The notes under the pieces: model-generated
Told to the model about the DNA's origin: nothing
What the model saw: only the letters and a program-made list of their open reading frames with translations
Databases searched by the model: none
Program-made: the position numbers and the translations under genes
Origin: CAZACZ01 sp964483695
GTDB taxonomy: Bacteria > Deinococcota > Deinococci > Deinococcales > Trueperaceae
Length of the DNA stretch: 43,442 nt
Direction: 5' to 3'
NCBI GenBank assembly: GCA_964483695.1
Contig: CAZACZ010000017.1
Coordinates: 1-43,442, forward strand
Shown here: positions 21,577-32,641 of the stretch, one piece after another
Position numbering within the stretch: the stretch's first letter is position 1
How the letters are laid out: each line of letters begins with the position of its first letter

Positions 21577-21610
21577 CCTCCACACGGGCACCCCGGCATC
21601 GCCGCCTCGC

Positions 21611-21639
21611 TTGCGCCCAGGACGCGGCATCGGTAGGGT
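21611..21639 (+). promoter_or_regulatory. Predicted promoter for a leaderless MBL transcript
   Basis: TTGCGC (21611-21616), a 17-base spacer and TAGGGT (21634-21639) lie so that the start point coincides with the ATG at 21645, five bases after the -10 box. No AGGAGG-like ribosome site is present. Confidence 0.5.
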
Positions 21640-21644
21640 AGGCC

Positions 21645-22559
21645 ATGTCCCGAGCGACTGCGCCAGCGCCCCTCACCGTCCCGATCTCCGATCGCGTCCA
21701 TGCCGTCACCGGCGCCGTGAACTGCGCCATCGTCGATACCGGTGCGGGTTCGGCGGTGCTGGTCGATTCCGGGCAGGACAAAGACTCCGGCCGCCGCATC
21801 CGGCGCGCGCTGGAGGCGCTCGACCTCGACCTGACCGCGATCGTCTGCACCCACGCCCATGCCGATCACTTCGGCGGCAACGCCTACCTCCTGCGGCAGT
21901 ACCCGGAGGTGGAGGTGTGGGCGCCGGAGATCGAGGCGAACCTGATGCGAGCGCCGTACCTCGAGCCGGTGTACCTGTTCCATGGCGCGCGCCCGCTGCC
22001 CGAGCTCACGAGCAAGTGGCTGCAGGCCGAGCCGTCGGAGGTGCATCACGAGGTGACGGCGGGCACGCTGAGCATCGCCGGCGTCTCGCTCACCCTCCTA
22101 GACACGCGCGGTCACGCGCACCGGCAGCTCTCCGTGATGGTCGACGACGTGCTGCTGGCCGCCGACGCGGTGTTCGGCAGCGAGACCCTCGAACGGTACC
22201 CGCTGCCGTTCGCGCAGGACGTAGAAGGGCAACTGGCGGCGTTCGAGGTGGTGGCGAACAGCGGCGCCACGGTGGTCCTGCCCGGCCACGGTAGCGTGAC
22301 CCAGGACCTGGCCGCCTTGGTGGAGCGCAACCGTCAGGCGGTGCAGCGCGCCGCCGACGCCGTCGCGGCGGCGTGCGACGGCGCAGGCACCGAGGAGGTG
22401 CTGGCGGTCGTAGCGGGTACCCTGGGCCTCGACATGTCCGACCTAGCGCGCTACCACCTCAACCTCTGCACCGTGTCGGCGTACCTTGGGTTCCTGCGCA
22501 CGCAAGGACGTATCCGGGCCGAGCTCGATGGCCGCCGCCTACGTTGGGTGGCGGCATGA
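21645..22559 (+). CDS. Metallo-beta-lactamase-fold hydrolase
   Basis: The 304-residue cytoplasmic protein has the binuclear metal motif THAHADH (His70, His72, Asp74, His75), a further His in DTRGHAHRQLSV, the bridging Asp in LLAADAVF and the last His in VLPGHGSV. This is the glyoxalase-II/RNase Z-like MBL superfamily. Residues after about 230 form a helical extension ending in a winged-helix-like YHLNLCTVSAYLGFL, a type of C-terminal domain seen in several uncharacterised MBL proteins. No signal peptide is present. The substrate cannot be assigned; thioester or phosphodiester hydrolysis are both possible. The stop overlaps the next MBL gene by four bases (ATGA), so the two are coexpressed. 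The ATG is probably read from a leaderless transcript. Confidence 0.85.
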   Translation: MSRATAPAPLTVPISDRVHAVTGAVNCAIVDTGAGSAVLVDSGQDKDSGRRIRRALEALDLDLTAIVCTHAHADHFGGNAYLLRQYPEVEVWAPEIEANLMRAPYLEPVYLFHGARPLPELTSKWLQAEPSEVHHEVTAGTLSIAGVSLTLLDTRGHAHRQLSVMVDDVLLAADAVFGSETLERYPLPFAQDVEGQLAAFEVVANSGATVVLPGHGSVTQDLAALVERNRQAVQRAADAVAAACDGAGTEEVLAVVAGTLGLDMSDLARYHLNLCTVSAYLGFLRTQGRIRAELDGRRLRWVAA

Positions 22560-23932
22560 GGCTCACCTGCGCCGGAGCCGCTCGCACCGTCACCGGCAGC
22601 TGCCACCTGCTCGAGGTGGACGGCGCCAAGGTCCTCGTCGACTGCGGCCTGTTCCAGGGCGGCACCGAGTTGCAGGCCCGCAACCGGCAACCGTTCCCGT
22701 TCGAGCCCAAGAGCCTCGACGCGGTCGTGCTCACGCACGGGCACCTCGACCACGTAGGGCGCTTGCCGTTGCTGCTCCAGGGCGGCTACGACGGACCGAT
22801 CTACTGCCCGGGAGCGACCCACGAAGTGGCCGCCGTGGTGCTGCGCGACGCCGCCAAGGTGGCGGAGGAAGACGCCCAACGCGAGCTACGCAAGGCCCAG
22901 CGCGCCGGTCGGGAGGGCGAGGTGGCGGGCCCGCTCTACACCGCCGCCGACGCCGAGCGCACCATCGAGCGCTTCCGGAGCGTGCCGATGGACCAGACGG
23001 TGACGGTCGCACCGGGCGTGCGCGTCACGCCGCGGCCTGCCGGGCACATCCTGGGTAGCGCCTACCTCGAGGTCGACGACGGCCACGCCAAGGTGGTGTT
23101 CTCGGGCGACCTCGGCAACCGCGAGAGCGCCCTGCAGGCGCCGGCCACGCCACCCAGCGCGTGCGACGTGATGCTGCTCGAGACCACCTACGCCGACCGC
23201 AACCACCGCAGCCGCCCGGCCACCGAGGAGGAGTTCCAACAGGTGCTGGAAGCGGCGCTGCGCCGCGGGGGGAACGTCCTCATCCCGACGTTCGCGGTCG
23301 AGCGCAGCCAGCAAGTCCTGTACCAGCTCTTCCGCATGACGTCGAACGGCCGCGCGCGGCCCATGCCGATCTTCCTCGACTCCCCGATGGCCACGCGCAT
23401 GACGCGGCTGTACCAGACCTGCGCCAACGAGTTCCGGCCCGAGGTGGCGGCGCTGCTTGCGAACGGCACCGACCCGTTCGAGCCGGCCACGCTGGAGTAC
23501 ACCGTCAGCACCGATGCGTCTCGGACCATCAACGCCATCGAGGGCGGCGCCGTCATCATCGCCGGCTCCGGCATGATGACCGGCGGCCGCATCCTGCACC
23601 ACCTCAAGCACAACCTCTGGCGCAAGGAAGCGAGCCTGGTGGTGGTGGGCTACCAAGCGCGCGGCACACTCGGCCGGGCGATCGTCGAGGGGGCGCAACG
23701 GGTGCGCATCTTCGGCGAAGAGATCGCGGTGCGCGCCTCGGTGCACACCATCGGCGGCTTCTCCGCGCACGCCGATCACGACGACCTCCTGGGCTTCCTG
23801 ACGCCCAGCCGGCCGGAGCGCCTGCTACTGGTGCACGGCGAACCCGACGTGATGGACGGCTTCGCGACCGAGCTGCGCCGACGCGGGCAGCGGGTCGACA
23901 CACCCGAGCTCGACGTGCCGCTGACGCTATGA
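22556..23932 (+). CDS. MBL/beta-CASP RNA nuclease (CPSF/YSH1-like exonuclease)
   Basis: The 458-residue protein has the MBL core with HGHLDHVGRLP (His61, His63, Asp65, His66), PAGHILGSAYLE and FSGDLGN. A beta-CASP domain follows (LETTYADR, LIPTFAVERSQQVLY, FLDSPMATRMT, SGMMTGGRILHH), and then the closing motif GGFSAHADHDDLL. This matches bacterial homologues of the CPSF-73/Int11 family, which are RNA endo- or exonucleases. The ATG at 22556 shares ATGA with the previous gene; longer upstream frames are not supported. It is distinct from RNase J, which carries a C-terminal domain missing here. With rsmB nearby, an RNA-processing role is plausible. Confidence 0.9.
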   Translation: MRLTCAGAARTVTGSCHLLEVDGAKVLVDCGLFQGGTELQARNRQPFPFEPKSLDAVVLTHGHLDHVGRLPLLLQGGYDGPIYCPGATHEVAAVVLRDAAKVAEEDAQRELRKAQRAGREGEVAGPLYTAADAERTIERFRSVPMDQTVTVAPGVRVTPRPAGHILGSAYLEVDDGHAKVVFSGDLGNRESALQAPATPPSACDVMLLETTYADRNHRSRPATEEEFQQVLEAALRRGGNVLIPTFAVERSQQVLYQLFRMTSNGRARPMPIFLDSPMATRMTRLYQTCANEFRPEVAALLANGTDPFEPATLEYTVSTDASRTINAIEGGAVIIAGSGMMTGGRILHHLKHNLWRKEASLVVVGYQARGTLGRAIVEGAQRVRIFGEEIAVRASVHTIGGFSAHADHDDLLGFLTPSRPERLLLVHGEPDVMDGFATELRRRGQRVDTPELDVPLTL

Positions 23933-24040
23933 GCGGACGCACGCTCCCCCGCCCTCGCGCCGCCAACGGGTCGGCGCGCTTGCGGATCGCCCGCCGCCCG
24001 CTGGTCAGCCACCTTACGGCGCACCCTTCCGTCCGCGGGG

Positions 24041-24046
24041 TTTACT
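24041..24046 (+). promoter_or_regulatory. -10 box for a leaderless lon transcript
   Basis: TTTACT (4/6 to TATAAT) ends six bases before the lon ATG, and no ribosome site is present. The spacing predicts transcription starting at or next to the A of the ATG. No convincing -35 is seen; TTACGG at 24014 is at a poor distance. The preceding 23933-24040 holds no gene. Confidence 0.45.
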
Positions 24047-24052
24047 AGCGCC

Positions 24053-26449
<2,397 letters not shown>

Positions 26450-26465
26450 CGTGCGGCGCTCGCTC

Positions 26466-27041
26466 CTAACCGGGCGGTTCCGCGGCCCGTAGCCACGGCA
26501 CTAACGCCAGCACCACCGCGTCGCGGTACAGCTCGGCGCGCACGATCTTGCCGGCCGTCAGGAGCCCGACCGCGCCGGGCCCGTCCTTGAGGCGGGCCCG
26601 CCCGAACGTCTCGTCGATCGCGTCGCCCAGTTCGGTGCCTTGCCGCACCTTCGCCGCCCATGCCTGCGGCAACGCGAACGCCGCGCTACGAGCGGCGCCC
26701 CGCCGTCCGCTCCGGTCGATCGCGGCCACCCAGCTGAACGCCCAGGCGGTGCCGTCGTCGTCGAACGTCACGCCGCCCTCGAGGCCGAGCGCCAACTCGG
26801 CGTCCGCGACGGCCGCCAGCGCCCCTCGGGCTCGGGCCTCGGCGCCGGCTCTCGTCTCGACGTCGCCGATCGGCTGCGGCCTCACGCCGGACGCCGCCGG
26901 CACTCCGCGCACCGCCGGTGCGGCCGGGAACAGGTCGGCCAGCAACCCCTCCACCGCGCGACGGATGGCGTCCAGCTTGGCAGGGCTGGTAGAGCCGACG
27001 GCGATGGTGCGCACGCGCGCCAGCGCGACGGGCTCGATCAC
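26466..27041 (-). CDS. yjjX: Inosine/xanthosine triphosphatase (YjjX/NTPase family)
   Basis: The 191-residue cytosolic protein matches the YjjX family, which hydrolyses non-canonical ITP and XTP to keep deaminated purines out of nucleic acid. It begins with the phosphate-binding motif IAVGSTSPAKLDAIRRAV, then has RPQPIGDVETRAGAEARARGAL and ALGLEGGVTFDDDGTAWAFS, typical of the ITPase-like fold (Glu and Asp as metal ligands). Next come the conserved GTELGDAIDETF and DGPGAVGLLTAGKIVRAELY. The length is normal (170-190). It starts four bases after the manA stop, so the two are probably cotranscribed. Confidence 0.88.
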   Translation of the reverse strand: MIEPVALARVRTIAVGSTSPAKLDAIRRAVEGLLADLFPAAPAVRGVPAASGVRPQPIGDVETRAGAEARARGALAAVADAELALGLEGGVTFDDDGTAWAFSWVAAIDRSGRRGAARSAAFALPQAWAAKVRQGTELGDAIDETFGRARLKDGPGAVGLLTAGKIVRAELYRDAVVLALVPWLRAAEPPG

Positions 27042-27045
27042 GGCC

Positions 27046-28209
27046 TCAGCCCTCCCCCTTCACGACGGCGCAGCGCAGCACCTCGCCGCGGCCCTCCAGC
27101 CGGTACGCGCCCAACGCGGCGGGCAGGACCACCGTTGCGCCACGCCCGAGCCGCAGCGCCGCCGCCTCGCCGTCGCCCACGGCCGCGCCGGCTCNNNNNN
27201 NNNNNNNNNNNNNNNNNNNNNNNNNNNNNNNNNNNNNNNNNNNNNNNNNNNNNNNNNNNNNNNNNNNNNNNNNNNNNNNNNNNNNNNNNNNNNNGGCGCC
27301 GGTGTCGGCGCCACCCACCAGCCTCGCTTCGCCGGACAGCAGCACCAGGAGTTCGAGGCTCGCGAGCGAGGTGGTCCCGACGACCGTCGTGCCGGAGAGC
27401 GTGCGGGCGTCCATCACGAACTCGGGGGCTTCGACCAGACGACGCCAGCCGGACGCCAGTGGCCTCGGCTGCGGAAGCCTGGGCGCGGCGGCCCGCAGGT
27501 CGGCGACGGCCAGCGCCCGCTCCAGATGCAAGTCCCTCGGCCTTCCGTCGGCCGCCAGCCTGCCGTAGTCGTACAGCCGGTAGGTGAGGTCGCTCGCCTG
27601 CTGGATCTCGAACGCCAGCACGCCGGCGCCGATGGCGTGCACCGTCCCGGCGGGGTTCCACACCACGTCACCGGGGCGCACGGCGACGCGGTGCATCAGC
27701 GCGGGCAGGCTGCCCGCCTCCACCGCCCGCCGGACCGTGGCGGCGTCGACGTCGTGCCGGAAGCCCCACAGCACCGCCGCGTCAGGCGCCGCGTCCAACA
27801 CGTACCACGCCTCGCTCTTGCCGAGGTGACCGGTGGCGCGCTCGAAGCGCAGTGCGTACGCGTCGTCGGGATGCACTTGCACCGAGAGGTCGGCGGCCGC
27901 GTCGAGGACCTTGGCGAGCAGCGGCACGCGTGCGCCGTAGCGCGCCATCGCCACGTTGCCCACCAGGTGTTCCCCGAGGACGTCCGCCACCTCGCCGAGG
28001 GTGCGTCCGGCGTGCGGGCCGCTTCGCACCCGGCTGCCGTCGCCGGCCAGCCAGCACTCCCCGATCGGCTCCCCCTCGGGCCCACTCACTTCGATCGCGT
28101 CGGCACCGGCTCGGTCGAGCCACCCTGCCAGCCGATCGCCACCCCAGACGCGCCGCACGAACCGGGGCGCGATCGAGAGCGGTGCGATGGCGGCGTCGGC
28201 GTCGTGCAT
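27046..28209 (-). CDS. manA: Mannose-6-phosphate isomerase, class I (interrupted by a scaffold gap)
   Basis: ManA interconverts fructose-6-phosphate and mannose-6-phosphate using zinc, feeding mannose metabolism or GDP-mannose synthesis. The N-terminal part is clear: RFVRRVWGGDRLAGWL, the Zn ligands in VQVHPDDAYAL, the GKSEAWYVLDA motif, and NPAGTVHAIGAG with the remaining Zn ligand. The short form resembles the Bacillus-type ManA (about 310-390 residues). A 100-N gap at 27195-27294 removes roughly 33 residues if its size is literal. The frame is the same on both sides and ends sensibly (AYRLEGRGEVLRCAVVKGEG), so it is probably intact in the organism. The ATG at 28209 is preceded by GAGAGGACG. 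It is divergent from the VTT-domain gene. Confidence 0.88.
   Translation of the reverse strand: MHDADAAIAPLSIAPRFVRRVWGGDRLAGWLDRAGADAIEVSGPEGEPIGECWLAGDGSRVRSGPHAGRTLGEVADVLGEHLVGNVAMARYGARVPLLAKVLDAAADLSVQVHPDDAYALRFERATGHLGKSEAWYVLDAAPDAAVLWGFRHDVDAATVRRAVEAGSLPALMHRVAVRPGDVVWNPAGTVHAIGAGVLAFEIQQASDLTYRLYDYGRLAADGRPRDLHLERALAVADLRAAAPRLPQPRPLASGWRRLVEAPEFVMDARTLSGTTVVGTTSLASLELLVLLSGEARLVGGADTGAXXXXXXXXXXXXXXXXXXXXXXXXXXXXXXXXXXAGAAVGDGEAAALRLGRGATVVLPAALGAYRLEGRGEVLRCAVVKGEG
27195..27294. other. Scaffold gap (100 N) within manA
   Basis: Exactly 100 undetermined bases, the conventional placeholder for a gap of unknown length. It lies inside the C-terminal cupin of manA. Confidence 0.99.
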
Positions 28210-28282
28210 GCTCGTCCTCTCGCAGCTGGCGGGTGCCGGCCGCCTCGTCTCGTCGCCTCACGCTCGTCCGCCGCGGAGCACG

Positions 28283-28288
28283 TACGAT
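28283..28288 (+). promoter_or_regulatory. -10 box upstream of the VTT-domain gene
   Basis: TACGAT lies 12 bases before the ATG at 28301, predicting a leader of only about six bases. No ribosome site or -35 box is apparent. Confidence 0.35.
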
Positions 28289-28300
28289 GGTCGGGCGACC

Positions 28301-28972
28301 ATGACCCATGCCTTGACGAACTTTATCAACGACGCAGGTTGGCTCGCACCGCTCTACTACGTGCTGGGGTTCGTCTTCACGGCGCTGGTCCCGGTCGTGC
28401 CCACCCCGTTGGTGAGCGCGCTCGGTGGGACCGCCTTCGGGTTCTGGCCGGCGCTGGCGTACGGCACGCTCGGCCTCGGGGTGGGGGCGCTGGTGTCGCT
28501 CAACCTCGCCCGGCGTCTGGGACGACCGCTGCTCAACTTGATGGTGCGGCGCGAAGCGTGGGACGAGTGGCAGGAGATCGTCGGCATCCGCTCGTTGCCG
28601 CTGTGGGGCGTGGTGTTCCTGGTCCTGAACCTCGACTTCGTGGTCATGCTGTCGGGGCTCACCTCGCTTCCGCTGCGCGGCCTATGGCTCACCGCGGTGA
28701 TCGCACGCTTCCCCTGGCTCGTCATCACCACCTGGTTCGGCAGCAGCGTGCTGGTGTCCGAGGCCATGATGTGGCTGGCGCTGCTGCTGCTGGTGCCCGG
28801 CGTCCTGCTCCTGAACCGCCTGCGGCCACGGCTGCGGCACATGCTGGTGCGCCTCTCCCCGACCTCCAAGGTGCACGGCGAGTACCGGCCGGAGGCATCG
28901 GCCGGACTTCCTGCGAAGGACCTGGGAGCGCCGGCGGCCACGGACGAGATGGGGCCGCCCGGCAGCGCATGA
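28301..28972 (+). CDS. VTT-domain (DedA/TVP38-like) membrane protein
   Basis: The 223-residue integral membrane protein has a SNARE-associated/VTT domain: GFVFTALVPVVPTPLVSALGG with the reentrant-loop prolines, GTAFGFWPALAYGTLGLGVG, and the paired small-residue region GALVSLNLARRLGRPL. Further hydrophobic spans lie around LWGVVFLVLNLDFVVMLSG and AMMWLALLLLVPGVLLL. The last 50 residues are a hydrophilic cytoplasmic tail. DedA/VTT proteins are implicated in lipid scrambling and envelope homeostasis. The ATG at 28301 gives MTHALTNFINDAG, a natural start; no ribosome site is seen. It is divergent from manA and convergent with the FAD oxidase. The specific function is unknown. Confidence 0.8.
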   Translation: MTHALTNFINDAGWLAPLYYVLGFVFTALVPVVPTPLVSALGGTAFGFWPALAYGTLGLGVGALVSLNLARRLGRPLLNLMVRREAWDEWQEIVGIRSLPLWGVVFLVLNLDFVVMLSGLTSLPLRGLWLTAVIARFPWLVITTWFGSSVLVSEAMMWLALLLLVPGVLLLNRLRPRLRHMLVRLSPTSKVHGEYRPEASAGLPAKDLGAPAATDEMGPPGSA

Positions 28973-29105
28973 CGAGGTCGGACCGAGCCGTCACGGAGCG
29001 CAGGGCGCAGCCGGATGGACCCTTCCCGCAGTGCAGGTCGAAGTCCCCCCGGCCTCCCGTGCGCAGCACGCGGCCCGTCGCTCGCACCCACCGCGACGCA
29101 GGCGA

Positions 29106-30386
29106 CTAGGCTTCCGCGAGAGGTACGCCGTCGTCGCCGTCCGGGAGCTTCTTGCCCGGGTTCATGATCCCGTGGGGATCGAGCAGATCCTTCAGGGCGC
29201 GCATCAGCCCTAACGCGGCGCCGTGCTCGCGCGCCATGTACTTGCGCTTGCGCAGGCCGACGCCGTGCTCGCCGGTCGACGTGCCGCCCACCTCGAGTGC
29301 ATGCACCACCATCGCGTCGACGACCGCCTCCGCGCGCTTCGCCTCGTCGTCGTCGCCGACGTAGAGCGTCAGGTGGAAGTTGCCGTCTCCTACGTGTCCG
29401 ACCAGGTTGGCCGCGAGGCCGGCCTCGGCGCACCCGGCCAGCGCGCGCTCGACGGCGTCGGGTAGGCGCGAGATCGGCACGGCCACGTCGGTGACGAGGC
29501 TGCGTTTGCCGGGGTTGGCGGCGTTGGAGGCGAAGAACATGGCGTGCCGCGCCTGCCACAAGCGCGTTCGCTCGCTTTCGTCGGTGCCGGCTTCGAACGC
29601 GCCGGCGCCGGACTGCGCAGCCACCTCGCGCGCCAACTCCACGTCGGCGGCCACCCCCGCCGCGTTGCCGTGGAACTCCAGGAACACCGTCGTCTCCTCG
29701 GGGTAGGAGGTGCCGGAGTAGTCGTTGACCGCGCGGATGCTGTCGGGGTCCACCAGCTCGCAGCGCGCCACAGGCACCCCTGCCTGGATCAGTTGGGTGA
29801 CGAAGCGCGTCGCGCTTCCCGCGTCGAGGAACGGCACGCGCGCGGCCGCGGCCGCTTCCGGCAGGCCGACCAAACGCAGCGTCACCTCGGTGATCACTCC
29901 CAGCGTGCCCTCGGCGCCGGTGAAGAGTGCGCACAGGTCGTAGCCGCTGGACGACTTGCGCGCGCGGGTGCCGAGGCGCAGCACCTCGCCGCGGGGCGTC
30001 ACCACCTCGAGTGCCAGCACGTAGTCGCCGGTGGTGCCGTAGCGCACCGCGGCGGTTCCCGAGGCGTTGGTGCTGACCATGCCACCGAGGGTGGCGTGCG
30101 CGCCCGGGTCGATCGGGAAGAAGAGCCCGTGGCGCCGCACGTGATCGTTGACGCGCGGGTAGGTCACGCCCGGCTGCACCACCACCAGGAGGTCCTCGGG
30201 GCGCGCGTCGAGGATCCGGTCCATGCGCGAGAGGTCGAGCGAGATCCCGCCCCGGACGGGCACGGTGTGGCCCTCCAGGCTCGAGTTGGCGCCGACCGGC
30301 GTCACCGGCACGCGCTGCTGGTGGGCGAAGCGCATCACCGCCGCCACCTCCGCCGTCGAGGTGGGGTACGCCACCGCGTCCGGGAG
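29106..30386 (-). CDS. GlcD-like FAD-linked oxidase / D-lactate dehydrogenase (5' end lost in gap)
   Basis: The visible 427 residues match the FAD-binding type 4 (PCMH) oxidoreductases of the GlcD/D-lactate dehydrogenase group, which oxidise D-2-hydroxy acids. The FAD domain shows VAYPTSTAEVAAVMRFAHQ, VTPVGANSSLEGHTVPVRGG, VQPGVTYPRVND, FPIDPGAHATLGGMVSTNAS and GYDLCALFTGAEGTLGVITE. The C-terminal domain has the substrate/metal motif HVGDGNFHLTLY and ends TSTGEHGVGLRKRKYM and DPHGIMNPGK. About 30-60 N-terminal residues and the start codon fall in the gap at 30387-30486. No GlcE or GlcF subunit is adjacent, which favours a stand-alone enzyme. The transporter genes lie on the other side of the gap. 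Confidence 0.9.
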   Translation of the reverse strand, partial: LPDAVAYPTSTAEVAAVMRFAHQQRVPVTPVGANSSLEGHTVPVRGGISLDLSRMDRILDARPEDLLVVVQPGVTYPRVNDHVRRHGLFFPIDPGAHATLGGMVSTNASGTAAVRYGTTGDYVLALEVVTPRGEVLRLGTRARKSSSGYDLCALFTGAEGTLGVITEVTLRLVGLPEAAAAARVPFLDAGSATRFVTQLIQAGVPVARCELVDPDSIRAVNDYSGTSYPEETTVFLEFHGNAAGVAADVELAREVAAQSGAGAFEAGTDESERTRLWQARHAMFFASNAANPGKRSLVTDVAVPISRLPDAVERALAGCAEAGLAANLVGHVGDGNFHLTLYVGDDDEAKRAEAVVDAMVVHALEVGGTSTGEHGVGLRKRKYMAREHGAALGLMRALKDLLDPHGIMNPGKKLPDGDDGVPLAEA

Positions 30387-30486
30387 NNNNNNNNNNNNNN
30401 NNNNNNNNNNNNNNNNNNNNNNNNNNNNNNNNNNNNNNNNNNNNNNNNNNNNNNNNNNNNNNNNNNNNNNNNNNNNNNNNNNNNNN
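30387..30486. other. Scaffold gap (100 N)
   Basis: Exactly 100 undetermined bases between the truncated FAD oxidase and the stop codon of the dppC-like gene. The true distance and any promoter here are unknown, and further genes could be missing. Confidence 0.99.
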
Positions 30487-30487
30487 G

Positions 30488-31378
<891 letters not shown>

Positions 31379-31427
31379 GCGAGTTCCTCGAGGACGAGCG
31401 TGCGGAGGGGTTCGTGCACCGGATGCC

Positions 31428-32483
31428 TCACGAGTACTGGATCCGCGGGTCGATCACGGCGTACGACAGGTCGACCAGCAGGTTGACGACGACGAAGATG
31501 GTGGCGACGAAGATCACGCCGCCCTGGATGATCGGGTAGTCGCGCGCGGCGATGCCGTCGTACACCCAACGACCGATCCCAGGCCAGCTGAACACCGTCT
31601 CGGTCAGGATCGCGCCCGATAGGAGCGTCCCGAAGCTGAGGCCGATGACGGTGACGACCGGTAGCAACGCGTTGCGAAGCGCATGCTTGCGCACCACGAT
31701 GGACTCGGCCAAGCCCTTGGCGCGCGCCGTGCGGACGTAGTCCTGCCCGAGCACTTCCAGCATCGCCGAGCGCGTCATCCGCACGACGATCGCGAGCGGG
31801 ATGCTGCCGAGCGCCACGGCGGGAAGCACCAGGTGCTTCAGCGCGTCCCACGTCGCGGCAAGGTGGCCGCGCAGCAGCCCGTCGAGGACGTAGAGTCCGG
31901 TGACGCTCTCGAGCTGGACCTGGTTCGATAGCCGACCGGACGGCGGGAGCCAGCCCAGCGTCACGGCGAAGACGTAGATGAGGATGATGGCGAGCCAGAA
32001 GACCGGGAACGACACGCCGGACAGGGCCAGGATCATGACCCCGGTGTCCGTCACGGTGCCGCGCCGCAAGGCGGCGAGCACGCCGGACGGCACCCCGATC
32101 ACGATGGCGAAGAGCATCGCCACCAGCGTCAACTCCAGCGTGGCGGGGAAGCGATGCCGCAGACTCTCGGTGATGGGCACCAAGGTCAGGATCGAGCGCC
32201 CCATGTCGAAGCGCAGCAGGCCGGACATGTACGAGAAGTACTGGCTGTCGAAGAGATCGCGGAGGTTGCCCGAGGCGCGGAACGCCGCGCCGTTCAGGAA
32301 CAGCGGCCGGTCGAGGCCGAGGTCGTTCCGCAGGCGTTCGACCAGGTTGGGCGCCGCCCGCTGGCCGAGCATGGCGGTGGCGGGGTCGCCCGGGATGACC
32401 CTGGTGAGGACGAAGATCAAGAGAGTGACGCCGATGAGGACCGGGATCAGGCCCAGCACGCGGCGGATCAGATAAGCGCTCAA
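31428..32483 (-). CDS. dppB: Peptide/oligopeptide-type ABC transporter permease (DppB-like)
   Basis: The 351-residue membrane permease starts YLIRRVLGLIPVLIGVTLLIF and continues RVIPGDPATAML, the N-terminal signature of DppB/OppB. An enlarged periplasmic loop covers about 45-115, followed by spans near RFPATLELTLVAMLFAIVIG, VMILALSGVSFPVFWLAIIL and the C-terminal block. The EAA motif is YVRTARAKGLAESIVVRKHALRN (about 245-267), and the protein ends LVDLSYAVIDPRIQYS. It forms the transmembrane channel with DppC. It lies 158 bases after the binding-protein gene, and that gap contains a strong hairpin. Confidence 0.94.
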   Translation of the reverse strand: MSAYLIRRVLGLIPVLIGVTLLIFVLTRVIPGDPATAMLGQRAAPNLVERLRNDLGLDRPLFLNGAAFRASGNLRDLFDSQYFSYMSGLLRFDMGRSILTLVPITESLRHRFPATLELTLVAMLFAIVIGVPSGVLAALRRGTVTDTGVMILALSGVSFPVFWLAIILIYVFAVTLGWLPPSGRLSNQVQLESVTGLYVLDGLLRGHLAATWDALKHLVLPAVALGSIPLAIVVRMTRSAMLEVLGQDYVRTARAKGLAESIVVRKHALRNALLPVVTVIGLSFGTLLSGAILTETVFSWPGIGRWVYDGIAARDYPIIQGGVIFVATIFVVVNLLVDLSYAVIDPRIQYS

Positions 32484-32597
32484 GCGGTTCTCCTAGGCCG
32501 GTTCGCCACGCTCGGCCGGACGCCGGGCGCTGCGGACGCCCTTCGTGAGCCCGGCCACCGCGGTGGGTGGCGAACGTGTCGCGCGAGATACGGAAGC

Positions 32598-32631
32598 CTC
32601 GGTGAGGCGCCACGATAGGCGCCTCACCGAG
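32598..32631 (-). other. Perfect 14-bp intergenic hairpin between dppA-like and dppB-like genes
   Basis: CTCGGTGAGGCGCC (32598-32611) and its exact complement (32618-32631) flank a 6-base loop, ten bases downstream of the binding-protein stop. There is no U-tract on the minus strand, so it is not a canonical terminator. Such hairpins after binding-protein genes often stabilise the upstream message or partly attenuate the permease genes. Confidence 0.8.
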
Positions 32632-32641
32632 CGAGAAGCGA

